This document shows, piece by piece, positions 56,601 through 64,000 of a stretch of 64,000 bases of DNA. The position numbers and the translations under genes are program-made. The stretch covers positions 20,131,743-20,195,742 of the forward strand of contig NC_049980.1 in NCBI RefSeq assembly GCF_000003815.2, written 5' to 3'. The notes beneath the pieces were generated by a model. That model was given only the letters and a program-made list of their open reading frames with translations, was not told the origin of the DNA and did not search any database. The stretch is from Branchiostoma floridae. Its lineage: Eukaryota > Chordata > Leptocardii > Amphioxiformes > Branchiostomatidae. Within the stretch, counting starts at the first letter, position 1. Each line of letters starts with the position of its first letter.

Positions 56601-59112
56601 AATTTCATACCTGAAAAGATTTCTATGAGGCTCCAAGCAGGAGCAAAAGGTCACAAATGGCATGTCATTGTTCTGTACAAAGGTGACGTCTCAGATGACA
56701 TAATTAGCCGCGGTTCTGTCAGGACGTGATGAATTAAAGTTGTGTCAAGTAATTCCTTCCCGCCAAACATGTTTCCCTTCCTCCTGTTTGGTGCTGTGAT
56801 GCAGGTCAAAGGCCATGCCAGAGTTATGTTGCATGACTGTCAGACATTGTGCAGTAATTAGTAGTGGTCAAGTTACTGTAAACACAAGTGTGGTGGGAGG
56901 GAAAGTCATTCAATACCCCCCCCCCCCATAGAGACAAGAAAAGGGAAAGTTGATTTGATAACTTATTGTCTAAACTGCAGTTTCTGATCAATAATCTCAT
57001 CAGCCTACATGACGTTGATAAAATTCTGTATATCTATACCTTTAGAAGTTATTAAAAGTAAGGTAGTTATTTGTTTGTTTGTTTGTTGAATAAAGACTGA
57101 TTTCCAGCACTGCAAATGAGTATAAGTGGCCATGAAGCACAAGTTGTACATGCACATATAAATACATTTGTACTGTGAGTGGTTTTGAAAAATAGATTTT
57201 TCTAGATATACATGTACATTTGTATTTGGTATTCATTTTTTTCATCAGGGTGGAATGGTGGTACATGTATATAAAAGTGCCTTTCGAAGGACAGAATAGT
57301 GGGACCTGCTTTGGATTAGAACCCGGAATATTTAGTCAACAACTCGTCCATGTTACTATTCTCTCCATATCACATTTGTGAACAATTTCTTGGCTAATTT
57401 CAAAACTCCACTACAGAAAACTTCAGGAATGCTTCTTTTGAGATTGAACAACTCTTCATGAAAAGAGGTTCTCAGTTGCTATCATTATAGATTCTCTTGA
57501 CTATTGTATCTCTGAATGGCAACCTACAGTATCCCAGTCATACACTATCTAAGATTTCAACATTGTAACAATCACTCTGTGCCCCTATTCAAACTCAGTT
57601 GAACATCGCCTGACGTTGAATTTGACACAAACAAATGTTTACAGTTTAAAGGTTAAGAGGGCCGGTCCTCTCTTGTTTGTGTAAATATTTACATCTGACC
57701 TGGGTGTCTGTGATGGCACAAGCTTTCAACTGACATCCCCTTTCTTACGGTAACCGAGAGAATAGTTGACTGATTTGTTACTTTTTGAATTCTCACACTT
57801 ACCCGCTGTGAACCTTGCTTCCTCTTCATATTTCAGTCACATTGTCTGCTGTGATCCAAAGCCTGTCTGGTATCTACTGATACCTTCCTGTCATGCCCAG
57901 TTTTCTTGACACCCCATGCTTTTTCTTTCCAGTGACTGATTGCCCTTTTCCAGAAGAAGGTGGTATAACATCCTAAAGCTCTCAGGTTAGCTTAAGTGTC
58001 CTGGGATTTCACTCTTTCATCCATGAAGAGAAATATGTCAGTCAGCTCTACATTCCTCCCCATTTGCTTTTAGCTAAAACTTGTGCTACCCATTAAGCTA
58101 AAAGCATGCTGTAGTACTCTTGGTATTTGAATGTTGATACTGTGCACTTAAAATGCATTATTTCTGTTTGAAGTTTCTTCTCCTTGCATCACTTAGGGGC
58201 ACGTTGCCTAATGGACAGGAAGAGAGGGTATTGGTATGTCTGTTGAAAGGCTTTTACTCAAACTTAAACATTATCCCCGTGCATTTCTACCTACTTCCAT
58301 AATGTGTATATCTTGGGAGGCTTCTGGCCACCAGGCCAGTTTGTGGTCGGGGCAGCCCAGGTACAAGCTGTATGTGCTGTGCAGGAGCAGGGGCATGGAC
58401 TGGGTGGCAGCACTGTGCAAGTCAGCAGGATCCTGATGTCAACCTGTACTCATCCTGTCATCCCAACATGGGACAAGCACTAGGGCAGGGCAGGACTGGT
58501 GGTGCGTTCGTGTACCGTTACACAGCATGGACGAAGAAGTGAAGAACACTTCAGGTGTGACCACCCAACCAACCAACCAGGATGGGCTATCTATGGGATC
58601 TTACCTGATGAGGGTGTTCCTCGTGGCTAACCTGTCCCGGATGCATCTGCCTCTTGAAGTCGCCACTTACGAGGCATGATTGTGTGGTGGCATAAAGCTA
58701 ATGATGGGAAGTGTCTCCTACATTGCTGGTGAGTGGCTGAAGTGATAACTCACTCAACCTGGAGATCATGGCTACCAACACAGGCAACTTTCCATGGGAG
58801 ATGTCTTGGTAAGGAGTTCTGTAAGGAATGCTTCTTGAGTGCACCCCAAGAAAGTTAGTTTGATGTATGAAATATTGATATGAATGCACCATGATTCCAG
58901 ACCCTGCTGCCTGAAGTGTCCAGCCCACTGACCACCAGCGGAGGAGTGCGTGTCCAGCTGCCCAGCGACCCTGTAGCCACGAGCCTGATGCAGACCTTGT
59001 CCACCATTCTGGACTGTCTGGCCAGCCATTACACCAGCAGGCAGGCCAACAAGACAGCCTCCACTGGGACTGACCTGGACAGTCTGATTGGCCGAGGATA
59101 TGACCTTGTCAG
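26621..59112 (+). CDS. SCAPER: SCAPER, S-phase cyclin A-associated protein in the ER (25 coding exons, 3' end beyond the window)
   Basis: ER-associated cytosolic protein that binds cyclin A/CDK2 and links tubulin-translating ribosomes to CCR4-NOT for mRNA decay. Exons: 26621-26749, 27672-27798, 28100-28389, 28654-28748, 29075-29209, 29603-29910, 30116-30930, 31443-31619, 32202-32231, 32966-33142, 34250-34310, 34784-34901, 35089-35200, 35855-35995, 36269-36370, 36650-36846, 37219-37300, 37608-37766, 38777-38878, 39662-39792, 41190-41255, 50527-50653, 54460-54572, 55894-56017, 58901-59112. All phases match, giving 1376 codons plus 2 nt. Features: N-terminal SCAPER domain (about 44-215; ARYWAFLFDNLRRAVDEIY), WADKVK and GWETVQRGRR motifs, HMHEKLSSPSRK, a long coiled coil (about 821-1050), a C2H2 zinc finger (about 1079-1101), then helical-repeat sequence. 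About 350 C-terminal residues of the vertebrate protein are not in the window. The start is the first ATG of exon 1 and is moderately sure; exon 1 is a lineage-specific Gly/Asn-rich leader. Confidence 0.96.
27672..28748 (+). CDS. SCAPER: SCAPER exons 2-4: conserved N-terminal domain
   Basis: Exon 2 carries RSTSYEGVRKIVAREGRSAR, matching the vertebrate N-terminus. Exon 3 is a Lys/Ser-rich linker, then DVRARYWAFLFDNLRRAVDE and ADESVVECK. Exon 4 is EMLLMLDNYSREFKALIEYI. These are the most conserved residues of the SCAPER_N domain. The vertebrate protein starts close to the exon 2 sequence, so exon 1 (43 codons) adds an extra N-terminal leader here. Confidence 0.93.
28845..29042. mobile_element. 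MITE with ACTGTAAATGC terminal inverted repeats
   Basis: Starts ACTGTAAATGC and ends GCATTTACAGT, a perfect 11-bp terminal inverted repeat, with CGCGAAAACCGCGAAC-type internal words. 198 bp, in SCAPER intron 4. Its right end is only 32 bp before the exon 5 acceptor. A TA may be the target duplication (GTGTA/GTGTA flanks). Confidence 0.75.
29682..29762 (+). repeat. 27-bp coding minisatellite in SCAPER exon 6
   Basis: Three tandem units of 27 bp encode VAAPVVNTQ, VAAPVVNTQ and VAAPVVSTV. The first two differ only at silent positions. This is an in-frame expansion in the disordered linker before WADKVK, and likely polymorphic. Confidence 0.9.
32202..32231 (+). CDS. SCAPER: SCAPER microexon 9 (10 codons)
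   Basis: A 30-nt exon with a strong acceptor (TTATCATCAG) and donor (AAG|GTAGGT), encoding NAKSSCCSNK. Flanking exons are all phase 0, so it can be skipped without a frame change. I see no clear counterpart in the vertebrate protein. Supported only by splice sites and phase. Confidence 0.55.
32966..33142 (+). CDS. SCAPER: SCAPER exon 10, acidic lineage-specific cassette
   Basis: 59 codons (DDHSSSTIEAESSYEPK at the start, GRSLPHLPS at the end), phase 0 at both sides, with clean AG and GTAAGA sites. No equivalent length exists between the DSD-type motif and the LDWTEIMAEYE motif in vertebrate SCAPER, so it is probably a cassette exon specific to this lineage. Confidence 0.65.
34684..34726. repeat. 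duplicated 41-43 bp segment (second copy of 34011-34053)
   Basis: AATGCTCAGAAACTTGCTGA and the following TGGATGTACACTTCACATATG occur near 34011-34053 and again at 34684-34726, on either side of SCAPER exon 11. The first half is also duplicated just upstream, at about 33974. Confidence 0.85.
37608..38878 (+). CDS. SCAPER: SCAPER exons 18-19: split C2H2 zinc finger
   Basis: Exon 18 ends CSLCTVV and exon 19 begins IASEVHLWSHLKGKKH. Together they make C-x2-C-x12-H-x5-H, the matrin/U1-like zinc finger typical of SCAPER. It is preceded by the end of the coiled coil (RRHLEQLEQRREKAADM). The intron between the two pairs of ligands is about 1.0 kb. Confidence 0.92.
40840..41185. promoter_or_regulatory. 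candidate conserved enhancer in SCAPER intron 20
   Basis: High-complexity sequence without repeats, ending just before exon 21. It contains TAATTA (about 41084), TTAATTAATT (41151-41160), an E-box CAGATG (40934-40939), ATCGATCAG, and several ATCAAT words. Composition and site clustering resemble developmental enhancers. The function is inference. Confidence 0.35.
44597..44616. repeat. (CA)10 microsatellite
   Basis: Twenty bases of uninterrupted CA dinucleotides in SCAPER intron 21. Confidence 0.9.
45383..45569. mobile_element. MITE with GGCTGTCTCC terminal inverted repeats
   Basis: Starts GGCTGTCTCC and ends GGAGACAGCC (perfect 10-bp inverted repeat), 187 bp. The 5' part is similar to 39838-39960 (GGCTGTCTCCAGAACCC, then TGGGA and GGACAAA words in the same order), so the family is dispersed. 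The other copy lacks a recognisable right end. Confidence 0.7.
45943..46074. repeat. long GC-rich fold-back (stem about 58 bp)
   Basis: Left arm ATACAACACGGTGTATTCCG continuing to GGGTCGGATC (about 46001). Right arm GATCCGACCCGTGGTCGGGC continuing to CGGAATACACCGTGTTGTAT. The loop is about 15 bp (CCTTCGGCC). Related words (CGGGTGATAA, TTCCGTATCA, CACGGGCTCC) occur just upstream at 45710-45775, so the hairpin may be part of a larger element. Confidence 0.8.
48720..49152. mobile_element. hAT-like MITE, copy 2 (complete, 433 bp)
   Basis: TAGGGCTGGGTACCGGTACA at the left end and TACCGATACCCAGCCCTA at the right are inverted with one mismatch over about 20 bp. It is flanked by a perfect 8-bp target-site duplication, CTCTCTAC (48712-48719 and 49153-49160). 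The TAGGG terminus and 8-bp duplication are hAT hallmarks. It encodes no protein, so it is non-autonomous. In SCAPER intron 21. Confidence 0.9.
52096..53190. mobile_element. 1.1-kb element with GCCCCCTTTACAAAT inverted termini
   Basis: GCCCCCTTTACAAAT at 52096-52110 and ATTTGTAAAGGGGGC at 53176-53190 are perfect 15-bp inverted repeats. The interior near the left end is unusually rich in CGGCCG/GCTCGGC words (52120-52450), unlike its A/T-rich surroundings, and the same motif (TTCGCCCGAGG) recurs at 52830-52880. A related terminus (GAATTGTAAAGCCGGCTTTA) lies at about 53280-53299, so a second element may be nested or adjacent. No transposase is seen. Confidence 0.65.
53613..53693. repeat. hairpin element (GTTAGCCTGG arms)
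   Basis: GTTAGCCTGGATACCATACC, then CCA, pairs with TGGGGTTTGGTAACCAGGCT, then AAC. Arms of about 24 bp around a 35-bp loop. The arm also occurs alone near 12541. Confidence 0.7.
56630..56880. promoter_or_regulatory. candidate enhancer in SCAPER intron 24
   Basis: Non-repetitive block with two homeodomain-type cores (TAATTAG at 56701-56707, GTAATTAG at about 56853), AATTAAAG, and a nuclear-receptor-like direct repeat AGGTCAAAGGCCA (about 56803). Site clustering is seen; enhancer function is inference. Confidence 0.3.
57620..57700. promoter_or_regulatory. paired forkhead-type sites in inverted arrangement
   Basis: ACACAAACAAATGTTTACAG (about 57625) and TTGTTTGTGTAAATATTTAC (about 57673) share an inverted ACACAAACAA. 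The second contains the 12-bp palindrome GTAAATATTTAC (57681-57692). Several TRTTTRY forkhead cores result. Confidence 0.35.
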
Positions 59113-62100
59113 GTAAGCTGCTTAATTACAGTTATACTGCTACCTTGTTTTCTTGCAAAATTCAACCAAAAGAAACCAGTGCAAGTGAGCCTGAAAACAT
59201 ACCTCATATCTTTAGGAGACTGCAGAACTTCAAAAGATTAGGTTTGAGTGCAAGAATCTATCTTTTGTTCTGACTTTTATAAGCTACATTGTGTACTTTA
59301 TATCTTACTATATCAAGAGTGTGATCACTCAACTTTGGTTTAAGTTGTTGTAGAAAGATCTTTTTCCCTACCCACATACATGTATGGCTCATCTGCAATG
59401 CAATTACGAATCTTAGACCGGCTATGATAGTTATTGATTCTCTGTACTCTTGTAAGCTAAACCAATGCTGGTACCTGCTATGTACTGTAGAGGGTCACTT
59501 ATGTGGCAAAAGCAAATTTAGCATGATTTTATGCTAATAAGAGGCCTGCATGCCTCTTTTCATTAAGGCATACTCTGGTATTTTGATTCTATGCACTTTG
59601 TAACTGGACCGCCCTAACTCAACATAAAGCATAACTGGTCCTTAGTTGAATTTAGCATAATACACCAGGGATTTTTCTGATTTTACATCAATGGGTAATG
59701 AGTGACAAGAGCTTCAACCACTAACCAGTAATCTGTAAGCACTAGCTGAAAATCATTTTACAGCCACATCAAAACTTTACATATTTGCAGCTGTGTTTCA
59801 AAGTTAAAATGTCCTCTTATAGGTGCACATTGTACAACAGCTTGAATGGAAGAGATATCTGAATTGAATTCCTATGAATATAAAATGCACTGTAGGTCGT
59901 ATTTGCCACAAATGTCACAAGCATCTTTTTATGCAGTTCAGAAATAATACAGAATGCATTATCTGTGAAAATGCATGACATAACTGGATTTTACTTGTGG
60001 ACTTTAGCTCTCTATCTTTGAGTCTACCTTGTCCCTCCAACTACTTAACCTGGGGGTCAAGCTTAACTAGGTAGGAAGTTACTTGTGGGAAGTTACTACT
60101 GATTTTGACTAGATTCATTTTCAGGTCAACTAACAGCAAAGTGAATGTTTCTGAGCATGTCAGTATAGTTTAATCTGTTTATGTATATCTATATATATAA
60201 TATATCTTTTGACTTGCTACAACATGCTCTTTAGTCTGTATCAGATGTCTGAGGTGTTTTAACCATCAACCTAACTTTTCAGTAGCAAACACACCAGCAC
60301 CACACTGGTGCACTGATTATAAATGGGGAGTTTTAGAGTATTTCCAAAGAACTACTTTATATTATACTGTCTCTAATATTCAACCTTTGTTACAGTGCTA
60401 TGAGCACTGGCAGACTTTGTTTAAAGATATTTTGTGGGGGACTATACACTTTGGTGTAGCACCAAATTTAGATCTACGAAAAGATTGTGTTATCCATCAC
60501 TACCTAGATACATTTATCTTAAAATTCAAAGCATACAAATATCTAAGTTAAAGAAACCCAGCATTATATAAACAGTTTCAAATGGAATGAACTACATTTG
60601 TAGCTTGTGTCAGTGTTTGCTCACCTCACGTTGCAAGACATGCTTACTGATTTCTCGCCCCCATGTTGCTAGGCTGCCATATGTGATCCAAATGGCTTTG
60701 AAAGAAAAATGGGTTCTAAATGGCCTGGCAGGCCAACTTATGTGCGCAGACATATTCCATCTGAAAGGTGCTTTTAGCCGTGTCCTCGTGACTGAAATAA
60801 AAATGGACTCGGATGCGCACAGATATGGAGGATGAGATGGGGGGCTTAGCCAGCCTATCTGCAGAGTAAAAGGTTTTTCATTGGAAGGAAGGACACCAGA
60901 GTGGAGGAACGGCAGGGATGAAGTCATACAGACAGGATGGGCAGGTGTGCTTCCTAAAGGTCTTAGCAGTCTGGGCAGAAAGTTTGAAAATTTCTCTTAG
61001 TTGGAGACAGATTTGAGTCACTTTAGTAAGATGGGCCAGCTAATATGAGCAGGAGATGCACCTCTGATGTGGTGCGGTGTACCCACGCGGTGGAAGTAAG
61101 CTAACATGCCAGGTACGCTGGGGCTGAGTGGAGATTGGACTGGATGTACTAAAAGCTTGAGTGCGTGCCGGGATAACCTGCGGCCTCGCCACGTGGCTCG
61201 CCATATGAAAAGCTTAAGAGCACCCCTACTTGGAAAGCAATTCACACAACTTTAAAGCCTGAACCACGATCACTTACCTACATGGTCAGTCAGTGAGTGG
61301 CTGTCAATAATATTTGAACAGTATCCGTTAATGGTAAGATTATTTGTACAGCCTGTCAGCATGTGTATCATAAACCCACCATCATCGTGTTTATATTAAC
61401 TTGCTCTGGGTTCATACAGAAAACAAGATTATCCTAGCTTAAGCATTCTAAAAAAAATGGTGGCAGTTTGGATTGGCTTCAGATACTCAGACACTGCAAC
61501 AGACAGAACACACAAGGCGCTGTCCGTGGTGCTGAACAACAGCTCGACAAACTCCAGTGCATCCAGACAGATTTAGAGCTACACGAGGTTGATGCACAAC
61601 GTTGGAAAAAGTGCTCATCAGGAGCAACTTAGCAACTGGAATAGTGCCTACAGGACACACAAGTAGCTTTTAGTGGTGCCCTTTGGAGCAGCCAGGTAAT
61701 GGCCTGTGGTAAGAGGTCTTATACAAACATCCATTAGCTGCGTGCGTCACAGCTTCCACTGGCTACTTTGGCAAAAGTAATCCAGCGCTGTGTTTCTAGC
61801 TCCCCGTTCTCGATAAAGTGTGTTTTTTTGTTACCACGAACAAAATATTGGTACATACGTTTTGCTCCACAGAAAGGTTGATTTTTCCTTTTCTTTTGTG
61901 AAAGAAAGAAGTTGGTTTTCATTTGATTTCTTATTCTCTTGTTAAAGTTAACTTTTGACTTGAAGGAAAAAAGCCAAGCATATTCATGATTTGCATTTCC
62001 TTGGTGCAATTAAAGATTTGAAAAAAATCAGTGGAGTTTAACATTTTCTTTTCATATCTCTGCTACAATTGACAGAATACTGCGTTGTTTGTAGCTGTTT

Positions 62101-64000
62101 TTTAGGATTGGACAATTTGCCAATTCTCACTCTTCAATTCACACGTTATTGCCATATGTCTAGTAAGAACATTAAGGCACAGTAAGGACTGTACAATTCT
62201 ATTCTTACCAAATCCATCCAATGTTTACAGTTTACTATAATATAGCATAACCACAGGCCTAATAATAAGCTCATACTAGATTCTGTGTTTTTCAATCTAC
62301 TATACTTAGTTCATTGCAATTATCGTTATACATTGGCGTTATACACATCCCAAAGACATTATGTTTCTACAGACTGAAGTAGCATGGCACAACAACAAAA
62401 AGAAATCTTTGTTGCCAGAAAATGTGACTAGTGTTCCCCTGGCCCACCAGCTGACAGATATGGGTTTGAATTGTGCCATGGGCTATCAGCAGCTATTTGT
62501 AACCCATAAACTAATGCATCTGTGGCACATTCCATCTAATGGACATGCTTTGTGTCAGGGTGTCAGCTCCGAAAATTCCTGGTGGTAGCAGCCTAAACAA
62601 ACCGTCAGCCAAGACCTACCGCTGCAGTGTGAGAGTTGTAGGAAGTTTGGTTAATACCTTGATAAGGAACTTGGAACTTGGTCTGGACTTTGTCACAGTC
62701 AACTACAAATAAGGCTGGAGGTGTCAGCCCGCTTCCAGACCACATAAAGGCCTTACTGTGTGTAGAGTCAAATCATATATCTGATATGGAAATTTCTACT
62801 TTCGAGAATATTAAGAAATGAAAGAATTTTGATCATGATTAGTAATGAGAACTATTTTTTAGAAATACTTGCATGTATATGGAAACTGAACAAGGTAGTT
62901 TTTCTTTGTCACTGTGTTGAAATATTCAAGAATGGAAGAATTTTGATATACTTGTGAATGATGATATCACACATAGAAAAGTATACAGTCCTTTCTTCAG
63001 AAATATATTTTTCTGTGGGAATTATGGCAGGAGAGTTTGCTAATCGTTTCTTGTTTTCTTTCCTCTCATTTGTTGTAAGGTATTCCCTGCATTTGGCAGT
63101 GTTATAGTTTATAGTTACTACTAGTTTCTATGATATCTACAATGTTTCTGAGTCGTAACCAAAGATGTTATCGATTAGGATTTGTAGAAAATATGATAGC
63201 AATGATATGATAACAATACAAATTAACAGTGGTTTGTATACAGCTAGAACTGACCAAGGAGATTAAAGACTCCTTGATCTGACATTCCGATGTGACACAA
63301 ATTTGTTGTAAATCATCCAAGAACAGGAATAACACTGCCAGGGTTTCCTGTTTCAATGATCTAGAAACAATTAGTCATTAAAGCACAATGATCTGACTCA
63401 TATGAAGATTGGTTAAAATGATATCAAAACAGACAAAGTAGTGAGCATTGGTTTGCTGGGATAATGATAGAAAATCTAGTCCTGGAAACAAAATTGCATA
63501 AACATTTCTACTTTCCTGGTCTGGTTCCTTACCATTACAGTGCACTGTAAATATTGAAATTTTTCCTTTGTCTTTAAGTGCGCAGTTTTCCTGTGACCTC
63601 TCACAGGAAATTCATCACCCTGAAAAAATATGTTCTGCCTTTCATTGTGTTATCATTGTTTCAACCACAAACTCAAAGATACAGCACCATCATAAAATTT
63701 AAATGCTGTGAACTTAAAATGAATTTACAGTACGGCAACCCTGTATCAGTATCTCCACCTTGAACAACAGAAGTTTATCTAAACTATACTCCAAAGCATT
63801 GCCTTTGAACCTTACCAATATATCAAGCTCCCCAAATCCCTTATTGTTGGTCGCAGTCCAGGTTGCCCCAACAAGGATGGTGTTGTGTAAATCAGTTGGC
63901 GTGCTGCGTGTGTGTTTGGTCCCACTCCAAACTATTTCAACTATCCTATATACAAAACCAACACAAATTATGTCGATGTGTACGACTTCTAAAGGTCTTG
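59113..64000 (+). other. SCAPER intron 25 (partial, more than 4.9 kb)
   Basis: No exon completing the phase-2 junction of exon 25 could be found before the right edge. Short open frames (for example 62361-62588 and 60587-60835) have no fitting splice sites. 60600-61250 is high-complexity sequence, unlike the A/T-rich remainder, and may be regulatory. Confidence 0.5.

Larger units (their letters stand above)
56018..58900 (+). other. SCAPER intron 24 (2.9 kb)
   Basis: No exon. 56630-56880 and 57600-57700 are candidate regulatory stretches, listed separately. A C12 run lies at 56916-56927, and a GTTT run (TTGTTTGTTTGTTTG) is near 57071-57086. Confidence 0.5.

Noticed and set aside
62361-62588. 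Possible next SCAPER exon
   Set aside because: Sequence does not resemble the SCAPER C-terminal region, and no acceptor gives the needed 1-nt phase completion.
1-64000. CRISPR arrays, prokaryotic operons or riboswitches
   Set aside because: Genes are intron-split and eukaryotic. The only short tandem repeats are microsatellites and a coding minisatellite, with no regular spacers.

Overview
The window is eukaryotic nuclear DNA. Genes are split into many short exons with GT-AG introns, a tRNA gene carries its own intron, and transposon debris is common. The gene set (RCL1, TYSND1, a galactose 3-O-sulfotransferase, CFAP53, SCAPER), moderate intron sizes, a CR1-type LINE and abundant small hairpin and terminal-inverted-repeat elements suggest an invertebrate deuterostome, most likely amphioxus (Branchiostoma). 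That species call is inference; no marker settles it. One 100-base run of N (18894-18993) marks an assembly gap.

Layout. (1) 1-5 kb, minus strand: the first two coding exons of RCL1, whose remainder lies beyond the left edge, then a complete two-exon TYSND1, a peroxisomal trypsin-like protease with an SKI C-terminal targeting signal. (2) 5.4-7.9 kb, plus strand: a 5'-truncated, frameshifted CR1-like retrotransposon with a well-preserved reverse transcriptase. (3) 9-12.5 kb, minus strand: a Golgi Gal3ST-family sulfotransferase in three coding exons. Its large intron contains an intron-bearing tRNA-Ile(UAU) and a possible alternative acidic exon. (4) 12.5-15.9 kb: repeat-rich intergenic DNA. 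(5) 15.9-21.2 kb, plus strand: complete nine-exon CFAP53 (528 aa). A consensus-like RFX X-box and a CRE lie about 265 bp upstream of its start codon. (6) 21.2-26.6 kb: intergenic. (7) 26.6 kb to the right edge, plus strand: 25 coding exons of SCAPER (about 1376 aa), with the remaining C-terminal exons beyond the window.

Reading-frame phase was checked by hand across every proposed splice junction of these five genes and all match. No single pathway links them: ribosome biogenesis, peroxisome, Golgi, cilium and ER/translation control. The most interesting system-level point is regulatory. SCAPER's 3' introns are large (9.3, 3.8, 2.9 and more than 4.9 kb) and hold several non-repetitive blocks rich in TAATTA, E-box, nuclear-receptor and forkhead-like sites. 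Islet-Scaper linkage is an established deeply conserved microsynteny in which Islet enhancers sit inside Scaper introns. These introns are therefore good candidates for such bystander enhancers. Islet itself is not in the window and would be expected to the right.
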